Below are positions 43,100 through 51,360 of a stretch of DNA of 64,000 nucleotides, piece by piece. A program made the translations under genes and the position numbers. The notes below the pieces were generated by a model that ran no database searches, was not told the origin of the DNA, and was given only the letters and a program-made list of their open reading frames with translations. This stretch comes from Sutterella sp047777475 (GTDB taxonomy: Bacteria > Pseudomonadota > Gammaproteobacteria > Burkholderiales > Burkholderiaceae_F), in contig JBKEET010000001.1 in assembly GCA_047777475.1 (NCBI GenBank), positions 496,001 through 560,000 of the forward strand, given 5' to 3'. Position 1 is the first letter of the stretch. Every line of letters starts with the position of its first letter.

Positions 43100-44197
43100 A
43101 TGTTCGAAACGCAATACGAAGCGCTCCGCCGCCAAGGCATTACCCGGCGCAGCTTCCTGCAGTTTTGCTCTCTGACTGCCGCGAGCCTCGGCATCGGCAG
43201 CGCCGGTGCTAAGGACATCGCCACGGCCCTCGAGACCAAGCCCCTTACCCCGGTGGTTTGGCTCCACGGCCTGGAATGCACCTGCTGCACGGAATCCTTC
43301 ATTCGTTCTTATCATCCTGTCGCTAAGGACATCGTTACCTCGATGATCTCGCTCGACTACGACGACACCATCATGGCCGCCGCGGGCGAGCAGGCCGAGG
43401 CTGCGCTTGAGGACACGATCACCAAGTACAAGGGCAATTACATCCTCGCCGTCGAGGGCAACGTGCCCCTGAACGAGGACGGCATCAACTGCATCCCGGG
43501 CGGCATGACCTTCCTCGAGAAGATCAAGCACGTCGCCAAGGACGCCAAGGCCGTCATCGGCTGGGGCTCCTGCGCCGCCTGGGGCTGCGTGCAGGCCGCC
43601 AAGCCCAATCCCACGAAGGCTGTGCCGATCACTGAGATCATCAAGGACAAGCCCATCGTTCTCGTTCCGGGCTGCCCGCCGATTCCGGAAGTGATGACCG
43701 CCGTCGTCACCTACATCCTCACCTATGACCGTCTGCCTCCGCTTGATCGCCTCGGCCGTCCGAAGATGTTCTACGGCCAGCGCATTCACGACAAGTGCTA
43801 CCGCCGCGCTCACTTTGACGCCGGCCAGTTCGTCGAGAAGTTCGACGACGAAGGCGCCAAGCTCGGCTACTGCCTCTACAAGGTCGGCTGCAAGGGCCCG
43901 ACGTCCTACAACGCCTGCTCGGCCCTGCGCTGGAACGAAGGCCTTTCGTGGCCTGTCCAGTCCGGCCACGGCTGCATCGGCTGCTCCGAGCCCAACTTCT
44001 TCGACAAGGGCTCCTTCTACGAGCATGAGCCGACGGTTCTGCCTCCGGGATGGGGCGGCATCGAAGCGACGGCCGACAAGGTCGGTCTCGTCACTTTGGG
44101 CGTCGTCGGCGTTGCCGCCGCCGCGCACATCGCCATGTCGGCCGTGTCGCAGGCCCGCTCGAAGAAGACCAATAAAGACATCGGAGGAGAGGAATAA
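43100..44197 (+). CDS. hyaA: [NiFe]-hydrogenase small subunit (group 1, membrane-bound)
   Basis: Electron-transfer subunit with three FeS clusters, exported folded with the large subunit. A Tat signal peptide is clear (RQGITRRSFLQFCSLTAASLG). The proximal cluster ligands start at WLHGLECTCCTES. GSCAAWGCVQAA, CPPIPEV and the medial/distal ligands CYRRAHFDAG...CLYKVGCKGPTSYNACSALRWN...HGCIGCSEPNFFD follow. A C-terminal membrane helix (VGLVTLGVVGVAAAAHIAMSAV) anchors the complex. The GGAG ribosome site fixes ATG 43100. The stop overlaps the large-subunit ATG by one base. Confidence 0.95.
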   Translation: MFETQYEALRRQGITRRSFLQFCSLTAASLGIGSAGAKDIATALETKPLTPVVWLHGLECTCCTESFIRSYHPVAKDIVTSMISLDYDDTIMAAAGEQAEAALEDTITKYKGNYILAVEGNVPLNEDGINCIPGGMTFLEKIKHVAKDAKAVIGWGSCAAWGCVQAAKPNPTKAVPITEIIKDKPIVLVPGCPPIPEVMTAVVTYILTYDRLPPLDRLGRPKMFYGQRIHDKCYRRAHFDAGQFVEKFDDEGAKLGYCLYKVGCKGPTSYNACSALRWNEGLSWPVQSGHGCIGCSEPNFFDKGSFYEHEPTVLPPGWGGIEATADKVGLVTLGVVGVAAAAHIAMSAVSQARSKKTNKDIGGEE

Positions 44198-45960
44198 TGA
44201 CCGAACGTCGTATTGTTGTTGACCCCGTCACCCGCATCGAGGGTCATCTGCGCGTCCAGGCGATGCTTGGCGATGACGGCAAGATTGCCGACTCGATGAG
44301 CACCGGCACGATGTGGCGCGGCCTCGAGGTCATTCTGAAGGGCCGCGATCCGCGCGACGCCTGGGCCTTCGTGGAACGCATCTGCGGCGTCTGCACGGGC
44401 ATTCACGCCCTGGCGGCCGTCCGCGCCGTTGAGGACGCTCTCGGCATCAAGATCCCGAAGAACGCCAACATCATGCGCAACCTGATGAACGCCACGCTTT
44501 ACACGCATGACCATCTGGTTCACTTCTATCAGCTCTCGGCCCTCGACTGGGTCGATCTGGTTTCGGCGCTCTCCGCCGATCCCCGCGAAACCTCCGAGCT
44601 GCAGCAGAAGATCTCGCCGCATCATCCGCTTTCTTCCGTGGGCTACTTCCGCGACGTGCAGAACCGCCTGAAGAAGTTTGTGGCCGGCGGCCAGCTCTCG
44701 ATCTTCAAGAACGGCTACTGGGGCCATCCCGAGATGAAGCTTCCGCCTGCGGTCAACCTGCTCGCTGTGACGCACTATCTGGAAGTCCTCGACTTCCAGA
44801 AGGAAATCATCAAGATCCACACGATCCTCGGCGGCAAGAACCCGCACCCGAACTACCTGGTCGGCGGCATGGCCTGCCCGATCAATATGCACGAGACGGG
44901 CGGACAGGGCACGATGGTCAACGAGGTCACGCTCAACTACATGCGCGACATCGCCCGCCAGTCGGTCGAGATCGTCGAGAACGTCTACCTGCCCGACATC
45001 AAGGCCATCGCGAGCCTCTATCCGGAGTGGTTCCACTACGGTGCCGGCCTCTCGAACAAGAACGTGCTCTGCTACGGCGACTTCCCTGAAATTCCCAACG
45101 AATGGTCCGAGAAGTCTCTGCAGATGCCGAGCGGCGCGATCATCGACGGCAAGATGGACGAAGTCCATGAAGTCAACCCGCGCGATCCCAACGAAATTCA
45201 GGAATTCGTTGATCATTCCTGGTACAAGTACCCGGATATGAACAAGGGCCTGCATCCGTGGGACGGCATCACCGAGCAGAACTACGAGATCTCGAAGAAC
45301 TCCGAAGGCACGAAGACCAAGTTCTCCTGGCTGGCGCCTGACGGCAAGTACTCCTGGATCAAGAGCCCGCGCTGGAAGGGTCACATGATGGAAGTGGGCC
45401 CGCTCGCCCGCCTCGTCGTCGGCATCGCGAAGAACGTGCCGCACATCAAGGAGCCCGCCCTCGCGCTGCTCGACGAGCTGCACCTGCCGGTCGATGCGAT
45501 CTACTCGACACTCGGCCGCCATGCTGCCCGCGCTCTCGAGTGCGACTGGACCGCCAAGATGATGGTCAAGTACGTTGACGATCTCACCGCCAACATCCGT
45601 GCCGGCGACGAAGTTGCCGCCAACATGGAGAAGTGGGACCCGAAGACGTGGCCGAAGGAGTGCAAGGGCGTCGGCCTCTGCGAAGCTCCGCGCGGCGCGC
45701 TTGGCCACTGGTGCGTCATCAAGGACACCCGCCTCGCCAACTGGCAGGCCGTCGTGCCCACCACCTGGAATGCCTCTCCGCGTTCGCCGGACGGCCAGAA
45801 GGGCGCTTATGAAATGTCGCTGATCGGCACGCCGGTCGCCGACCCGAAGCGTCCGCTGGAAGTGATCCGCACGATCCACAGCTTCGACCCGTGCCTCGCC
45901 TGCGCGACGCACCTGCTCGATCCGCAGGGTGAGGAAGTTTGCAGCGTGAAAGTACGCTAA
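44197..45960 (+). CDS. hyaB: [NiFe]-hydrogenase large subunit
   Basis: Carries the NiFe(CN)2CO active site for periplasmic H2 oxidation. The N-terminal ligand motif is RICGVCTGIHALAAVRAVEDAL, and the C-terminal one DPCLACATHLLDPQGEEVCSVKVR, which includes the His followed by the peptide removed by a maturation protease. The motif has Thr (DPCLACATH) where Val is most common. 587 residues, normal. It reaches the periplasm by riding with the Tat-tagged small subunit. No hya/hyb/hyp maturation genes follow here. Confidence 0.96.
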   Translation: MTERRIVVDPVTRIEGHLRVQAMLGDDGKIADSMSTGTMWRGLEVILKGRDPRDAWAFVERICGVCTGIHALAAVRAVEDALGIKIPKNANIMRNLMNATLYTHDHLVHFYQLSALDWVDLVSALSADPRETSELQQKISPHHPLSSVGYFRDVQNRLKKFVAGGQLSIFKNGYWGHPEMKLPPAVNLLAVTHYLEVLDFQKEIIKIHTILGGKNPHPNYLVGGMACPINMHETGGQGTMVNEVTLNYMRDIARQSVEIVENVYLPDIKAIASLYPEWFHYGAGLSNKNVLCYGDFPEIPNEWSEKSLQMPSGAIIDGKMDEVHEVNPRDPNEIQEFVDHSWYKYPDMNKGLHPWDGITEQNYEISKNSEGTKTKFSWLAPDGKYSWIKSPRWKGHMMEVGPLARLVVGIAKNVPHIKEPALALLDELHLPVDAIYSTLGRHAARALECDWTAKMMVKYVDDLTANIRAGDEVAANMEKWDPKTWPKECKGVGLCEAPRGALGHWCVIKDTRLANWQAVVPTTWNASPRSPDGQKGAYEMSLIGTPVADPKRPLEVIRTIHSFDPCLACATHLLDPQGEEVCSVKVR

Positions 45961-45972
45961 GGAGGTTTGGTT

Positions 45973-46677
45973 ATGAAAATCGAACCCGTCACTTATGAAG
46001 TCAATCCGGAAGGCGGACTGAAGCCCATCTACGTGTGGGAAGCTCCGATCCGCGTCTGGCACTGGCTCATGGCGATCGCCATGTTCGTGATGATCGTCAC
46101 CGGCTTCATGATCGGCAATCCGCCGGGCTCCAACATGGGCCCGACGTGGGATACGTACACCTTCGGGAATGTGCGCATGATCCACTTCATTGCCGGCATG
46201 TTCTTCACGGCGCTGTTCATCTACCGCATCTTCTGGGCGATTGTCGGCAACAAGTACTCCCGCCAGATCTTCATTCCTCCTCTCTGGAGCCTGAAGTGGT
46301 GGAAGGGCGTCCTCGGTCAGGTGGCTTTCTACCTGTTCATGAAGAAGTCCTCTCCGGAGTATGCGGGCCACAATCCGCTCGCTCAGCTTGCGATGTGGGC
46401 GTTCTTCGTGCTCGGCTCGATCGTCCTCATCATCACGGGTCTCGCGCTCTTCGCGCAGGCCTGGGGCTGGGATTCCGGCTGGATGACGTACTTCGGCTGG
46501 GTCTTCTCGCTCTGCGGTGACGCCCAGTTCGTGCGCACGCTGCATCACTCGATGATGTACCTGCTCATCATCTTCACGATCGCTCACCTTTACATGAGCT
46601 TCCGCGAAGACATCATGGGCGGCGCCACGACGCTGTCGTCGATGACCACCGGCCTTCGCATGTTCAAGGGCGAATAA
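45973..46677 (+). CDS. hyaC: Ni/Fe-hydrogenase b-type cytochrome subunit
   Basis: Integral membrane di-heme cytochrome b that passes electrons from the small subunit to quinone. About four membrane helices. The signature VWEAPIRVWHWLMAIAMFVMIVTGFMIG holds a heme His, MIHFIAGMFFTALFIYRIFW another, and the C-terminal LHHSMMYLLIIFTIAHLYMSFREDIMGG supplies the remaining ligands. ATG 45973 follows a GGAGG ribosome site. Third and last gene of the operon. Confidence 0.95.
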   Translation: MKIEPVTYEVNPEGGLKPIYVWEAPIRVWHWLMAIAMFVMIVTGFMIGNPPGSNMGPTWDTYTFGNVRMIHFIAGMFFTALFIYRIFWAIVGNKYSRQIFIPPLWSLKWWKGVLGQVAFYLFMKKSSPEYAGHNPLAQLAMWAFFVLGSIVLIITGLALFAQAWGWDSGWMTYFGWVFSLCGDAQFVRTLHHSMMYLLIIFTIAHLYMSFREDIMGGATTLSSMTTGLRMFKGE

Positions 46678-46693
46678 CTCCTGAACGCAGCAC

Positions 46694-46713
46694 GGGCGGC
46701 CTCAGGGCCGCCC
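46694..46713 (+). terminator. First hairpin after the hydrogenase operon
   Basis: GGGCGGCC and GGCCGCCC form a perfect stem with loop TCAG and no T-run. It probably acts with the stronger hairpin 25 bases further on. Confidence 0.5.
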
Positions 46714-46736
46714 CTAAAAGAAAGCCTCAACAATGA

Positions 46737-46770
46737 AAGGGCGGCATTTCTCGGTAATGCCGCCCTTTTT
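46737..46770 (+). terminator. Terminator of the hydrogenase operon
   Basis: AAGGGCGGCATT (46737-46748) pairs with AATGCCGCCCTT (46756-46767), then a T-run. Confidence 0.85.
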
Positions 46771-46894
46771 AGTGCGCTCAGCATGAGCACGATTCAACGG
46801 GAGAAAGACCCGAGAGCAGGAGGTAGCTCAAGGTGCGTAGCTGGGGCAAGGTAATTTTTTGCAGGAGCTAGGAGGCGGCTTACCTCACGCTTAG

Positions 46895-47231
46895 TTCATC
46901 AAGCCGTTCATCGCAGGGAAGCTTTTTCTGAAGCTGAACGAGGAAAAAACGAAGGTGAGGTATATCGCCACGGCTGACGTCAAGTTTTTCGGGGTCGGCT
47001 TCTGGATTCTGCCAAGCAGGAAAGGCGGCAAGTAGTCGGCTGCCCCAGAAATCGCAGCTCAAATGCAAAGCAAAGCTCGAGGAGCAGACCTCTAGGGGCA
47101 GAGCTTTGATGAGTTTCGCAGGAAGCTCAGGGATTTTGTGCGGGCATGGGTTGATTATTTCAGGTACTCAAGTTTGCGGCACTTTGTAAAGGACGCCGAT
47201 GAGTGGCTGAGAAGACGCATCAGGCGGATCT
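46895..47231 (+). pseudogene. Relic of a group II intron reverse transcriptase/maturase
   Basis: Translating across frames gives FIAGKLFLKLNEEKTKVRYI, then ADVKFFGVGFWILPSRKGGK followed by a stop. After a shift come KLKCKAKLEEQTSRG and KLRDFVRAWVDYFRYSSLRHFVKDADEWLRRRIRRI with another stop. This is the C-terminal part of the RT (thumb) and maturase domain of LtrA-like proteins, in the right order, with at least two frame changes or stops. The RT catalytic core (YADD) is absent. Dead remnant, with no intron RNA structure recognised around it. Confidence 0.72.
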
Positions 47232-48171
47232 AGTAGCAACAATGGAAGACCAACTCGATGCGCTATCGGGCTCATATGAAACTCAGTTCTCCGCAAAGCC
47301 AATAATGGCAATAGACGTATACGAGGGAATAAGGCACTTTGCAAACAGTTGAATTCTCCACAAAACCCTAACAACGCTGTTACTGCGATCTAAAGGATGG
47401 AGGGACGCCAATCGATAAGCTGATTTTCCATTGCAATCCAGAGGCAACCTTTCACTGTGGGATCGTATGCTGGGTGGTGTGCGGACAGTTTGGTGTGGAT
47501 TCAAGCCATTAATTTTGGAAAAGTTACTTATAAAGATACATAACAACACATTATCAATATAGGAAAGAAATTCTCACTATTACTAAAAAGCAGGAAAATC
47601 AAATCAATATAATTTTTTGTTTATTTAGAAGAATATGCTTTCCATTCCATAGTATATAAGCTACTTAAAGTAGATACTGAGTTTTTCTGTTTTTCCCACT
47701 CTCAATGAAGTGGGTATATAAACTTTCACGAAGAGGTAGTAAGGAAGTATGATTCTGCCTTTGAATGCTCATAGTAGTCACATTTGTACATACCTCAATA
47801 GCAATAGTAAGTCAAAAGTGTACTCTAGGGAACATCGTTGCAAGGGCTACCCAACAATTTTAAATTTTCCCTACAACAATCGTAAAAATTTTTTATAATT
47901 TTCCGGTTTGGATGTGAGTGCTGGAATTAAGGCTGAAAGTTATACTATATTAAATAATGAAGTGCGATAGGTTATATAGATGAATTTAATATTTATATAT
48001 AAACACTACTTTATTTATTTTATTTTATATAATTAATTCAGAAGATTATATTTTTTAAATATTTAGCATTTTTAAATAATTTTTGTTATATATGATTGAA
48101 AATTTTAATACTTAAAAAATAATGTATCTTCGATATTAAATTTATTATTTTATACTCTTTGTAATTGCGTC
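47232..48171. other. AT-rich non-coding stretch before the rhamnan synthesis gene
   Basis: About 940 bases with no supported gene. Composition changes from mixed to strongly AT-rich near 47500, continuous with the gene that follows. It probably contains that gene's promoter and decayed DNA. Confidence 0.5.
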
Positions 48172-49956
48172 ATGAACTCTATGTTAAAAAGAATGATTAT
48201 TTATTGCTTATATACGCCGTCAGGCCGTTTAAGTAATATGGATTTATATTATATAAACTCTCTTAAAAATATTTGCGATAAATTTGTTTTAGTGATAAAC
48301 GGAAATCTAACAGAAGAAGATTGTGGAAAGATAAAAAATTCAAATACGATTATATATTTTAGAAATAATACTGGCTATGATTTTGGCGCTTGGAAATATG
48401 CGATTTTAAAATTATATAAAAAGATTATTAACTGCAGCGAGCTGGTCTTATGTAATAATTCGTGCTATGGACCGTTTTATGATTTGGGGAAAATTTTTGA
48501 TGTAATGGAGCAAAAAAAATGTGATTTTTGGGGAATGTATAAACATAGGGAAGTAAAAAATGCGTTTCCAGAACATTTGCAGTCATATTTTTTAGTTTTC
48601 AAAAATAGAATACTTAAATCAAGAGCATTTTATAGTTATTGGCTCTCTTTACAGGAGCCCTGCAATTTTCCTGATGCGATTAACAAAGAGACACATTTAA
48701 CTAAATATTTTTCAGATCAAGGATTTTCATATGATAGTTATATAGATAATAAAAAATTTAAATACTATAATAATGTTTCTATCTTTCAACCCGTTGATCT
48801 TTTGAGGCAAGGGTTCCCGTTGCTTAAGAAAAAAGTTTTTGCGGAAAATTTTTATTTTTTGTTGAAAGTTTCTAATGCTAATCAGGCGGTTGATGCAATA
48901 AGTTTTCTGAAAAATAATTATAGGAATTTTTACAAAGAAATCAAGGAGGATCTGATAAATACAAGGAAAAATACAGATTTAATTCAAAGATTTCGTCTTG
49001 TCTATCCAATATCTGGAAAATGCGAAGAAAATATAAACACAAATAAAAAGATATTGATAGTTTTATATGACTCCAATACAGATGCTTTTGATATAGCTTT
49101 AAGCCATTTAAAAAAATTACCGACTTTTGTTGATATATATATTATAGCTGAGAATGACTTTATCGCTAAAAGGTGGAATGAGGCGAAAAATGACTATAAG
49201 TTAAATATAATTAATGTTTCTGAGAATGGTCTGGGGAAAAATAATTTCATGGTCTTTTGGTTGTTATGCTGGAAGACTATTGACAGATATGACTATGTAT
49301 GTTTTCTTAGAACGAAATTTTCAGTAAGTTATAATTATATATTGCCTGAGCACGAACTACTGACTCGTTATTTTGATAATATTATTTATGATGCTCGTTT
49401 TGTAAATGGTATCTTTTCTTTATTTGATAAAAATGAAGATATTGGGCTGATCGTGCCTCCCATTCCGATGAATCCCGAATTGCCTAATAGTTTAAAATGT
49501 AATAGGTGGGAGGAGGAGTATGGAGCCGCTCAAAACATTTATAGAAAATTAAAACTTACGGTTCCTTTAGACGACTATTTTTTAGGTTCTTGCAATGGAA
49601 TGATGTGGTTTAGGCCCAAAGCTTTTTCCATTATTAGAAACTATTTAAAAGAAAATGGTAAATTGCCATATTATGATTTTATAGGAAAATCGAGCGAATA
49701 TAATTTGGCTTTCTCGAAACTATATCCTGCGATTGCCCAACAAAGTGGTTTTTTGACTGCAATTGCGTATCCGACAACTGATGGGGTAGCGAACTATATT
49801 TCAGAAGTTGTAACTCCACAGAATCGAGGATATAGTAGCATTTATGAGATAATAAATGATAAGAACTATAAAATTAAATCAAAAGCTCTGAAAAAAATTA
49901 TATTAAAATATTTAAGAGATAAATTTAAAAAAATCATTGGCAAGCATTTTAGTTAA
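48172..49956 (+). CDS. RgpF-like rhamnan synthesis protein
   Basis: Protein of 594 residues of the rhamnan synthesis F family, which acts in polymerising or modifying rhamnose-containing surface polysaccharides. Typical opening IYCLYTPSGRLSNMDLYYINSLKNICDKFVLVINGNLTEED, then FRNNTGYDFGAWKYAIL and LCNNSCYGPFYDLGKIFDVM. In the second half are DRYDYVCFLRTKFSV and FLGSCNGMMWFRPKAF. Codon use is extremely AT-rich, unlike its neighbours, so the gene was acquired horizontally. The dTDP-rhamnose it would need can come from the rml operon 10 kb upstream. Confidence 0.8.
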   Translation: MNSMLKRMIIYCLYTPSGRLSNMDLYYINSLKNICDKFVLVINGNLTEEDCGKIKNSNTIIYFRNNTGYDFGAWKYAILKLYKKIINCSELVLCNNSCYGPFYDLGKIFDVMEQKKCDFWGMYKHREVKNAFPEHLQSYFLVFKNRILKSRAFYSYWLSLQEPCNFPDAINKETHLTKYFSDQGFSYDSYIDNKKFKYYNNVSIFQPVDLLRQGFPLLKKKVFAENFYFLLKVSNANQAVDAISFLKNNYRNFYKEIKEDLINTRKNTDLIQRFRLVYPISGKCEENINTNKKILIVLYDSNTDAFDIALSHLKKLPTFVDIYIIAENDFIAKRWNEAKNDYKLNIINVSENGLGKNNFMVFWLLCWKTIDRYDYVCFLRTKFSVSYNYILPEHELLTRYFDNIIYDARFVNGIFSLFDKNEDIGLIVPPIPMNPELPNSLKCNRWEEEYGAAQNIYRKLKLTVPLDDYFLGSCNGMMWFRPKAFSIIRNYLKENGKLPYYDFIGKSSEYNLAFSKLYPAIAQQSGFLTAIAYPTTDGVANYISEVVTPQNRGYSSIYEIINDKNYKIKSKALKKIILKYLRDKFKKIIGKHFS

Positions 49957-49984
49957 ATTAATATCTTGTGGTTAAATCTCGAGT

Positions 49985-51028
49985 TTAATCATTAAGATTA
50001 CCAATGATCTCGGCTTCAGAAAAAAGCGCTGTGGCGCCGCCCGTGTGCAGGAACACAACGGTTGAGCCCTTGGCTATTACGCCCGAGCGGATCTCATCGC
50101 ACATGCCGTGGAAAGCCTTGCCCGAATAGACAGGGTCGAGGAAGATGCCTTCGGTGCGGGCCATGAGGCGGATGTCGTCGTTCGCTTCGGGATTCGGCTT
50201 TTCGTAGCCTGGAAGGAAATACTTGTATTCAACGTGGAAGTCGTCGGCGCGAACCCTGGCGCGCTCCCCGATCAGGTCGAGAAGGGCGTTGGCCTTGTCG
50301 ACGATCGAGACGGGATAGGCAGCTTCGTCTTTGACGTCGGCCGTATAGGCGCGGATCGCCGTGTCAGTGTCGCCGATCATCGTGCGGCCGGCGACGAGAC
50401 CCGCCAGAGTGCCGCCGCTGCCGGTCGCCGTGCAGACGTAAGCCGGGCTGAGCTCGAGCGCTTCGGTCTGCTCCTTGAGCTCCACGTAGCACTCCGCAAA
50501 GCCCGCGGCGCCAAGCGGCGTCGAACCGCCGACGGGAATGTCGTAGACGCGGTGGCCTTCGGCTTCGAGCTCCGCCGTGCGCTTCGCAGTGATGGCCTGC
50601 AGTTCCTCGGGTTTCAGGCCTGCGGGAATGATATGGATCTTCGCGCCGAGGATTCTGTCGAGAAGAAGATTAGCGCGCACATCGTCCGGCTTCGGCTCCA
50701 CGACCGCTTCGAGCCAGAGCTCGGGATCAAGGCCGCAGCGGCGCGCGGCCGTGGCGGTCTGCATCGCGTGGTTGCTCTGCGTCGCGCCGTAGGTGTAGAC
50801 CGTGTCACAGCCTTTTTCGATCGCATCTTTCATCAGGTACTGGAGCTTGCGCACCTTATTGCCGCCGAAAAGGCTGATGCCCGAAAGGTCCTCGCGCTTG
50901 ATCCAGAGATCGACGCCGAGGGCCTTCGAGAGGCAGTCGAGCCTGTGAAGTCTCGTGGGATAAAAGCCGAGGTTAACTTTGCCAAGCTGCGCAAGCTTGG
51001 CGCGGGCGGCTTCCGTGAGCATGGACAT
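49985..51028 (-). CDS. dcyD: D-cysteine desulfhydrase (PLP-dependent, ACC deaminase family)
   Basis: Fold-type II PLP enzyme of 347 residues that breaks D-cysteine to pyruvate, H2S and ammonia. Start region FYPTRLHRLDCLSKALGVDLWIKREDLSG. The PLP Lys is in SLFGGNKVRKLQYL, GATQSNHAMQTATAARRCGL follows, and the PLP phosphate loop is CTATGSGGTLAGLVAG. C-terminal FLDPVYSGKAFHGM and HTGGATALF complete the pattern. ACC deaminase proper is less likely but in the same family. ATG 51028 with GGAAG ribosome site is preferred over the longer frame. Confidence 0.87.
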   Translation of the reverse strand: MSMLTEAARAKLAQLGKVNLGFYPTRLHRLDCLSKALGVDLWIKREDLSGISLFGGNKVRKLQYLMKDAIEKGCDTVYTYGATQSNHAMQTATAARRCGLDPELWLEAVVEPKPDDVRANLLLDRILGAKIHIIPAGLKPEELQAITAKRTAELEAEGHRVYDIPVGGSTPLGAAGFAECYVELKEQTEALELSPAYVCTATGSGGTLAGLVAGRTMIGDTDTAIRAYTADVKDEAAYPVSIVDKANALLDLIGERARVRADDFHVEYKYFLPGYEKPNPEANDDIRLMARTEGIFLDPVYSGKAFHGMCDEIRSGVIAKGSTVVFLHTGGATALFSEAEIIGNLND

Positions 51029-51360
51029 GGCGTGCTTCCTTTGATAGAAAAAATTTTTCTCTGCGTATTGTAGGAGAGCGGACGGCCGAAAGAGGGTGAG
51101 AGCGGCTTTCTTCGGAGCTTGCCAGGAGCTCAGGATTTCTCCCTGTGCCCTCAGATCGTGCAAGCCGCATTCCGCAATGCCGATTTCCCGACTAAAACTA
51201 AGGGAAAATCCTTATGATGGAAAATTGTTTGAAAAACAATTTGCTAGCGATTCATAAAAGGCGAAAGTGTCTCCGTTTGCCTAAAACAAACTTTGCAGTC
51301 GGTTTGAGTTTCTAGAATGCCCATAGTTATTTTTTCTCTGTTACTTTAGGACAGACGGAT
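51029..51360. other. Promoter region of the flavocytochrome gene
   Basis: No gene in 332 bases. It contains a 9+3+9 inverted repeat (51222-51242) and AT-rich sequence suited to a promoter between divergent genes. Confidence 0.5.
51222..51242. promoter_or_regulatory. Inverted repeat, possible operator
   Basis: Arms AAATTGTTT (51222-51230) and AAACAATTT (51234-51242) are perfect over 9 bp with a 3-base centre, 119 bases before the flavocytochrome ATG. No T-run follows, so a regulator site is likelier than a terminator. Confidence 0.45.

Noticed and set aside
45891..45957. Selenocysteine-type hydrogenase C-terminal motif
   Set aside because: The motif is DPCLACATH with an ordinary Cys codon; no in-frame TGA.
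44017..46587. An 856-codon open frame on the minus strand
   Set aside because: It runs antisense to the hydrogenase large subunit and cytochrome genes, whose families are certain; it is a GC-rich shadow frame.
47232..48171. CRISPR array or phage remnant in the AT-rich gap
   Set aside because: No regularly spaced repeats and no phage-like frames; only low-complexity AT-rich sequence.
48172..49956. Phage gene, because of its low GC
   Set aside because: The protein matches the rhamnan synthesis F pattern across its length.
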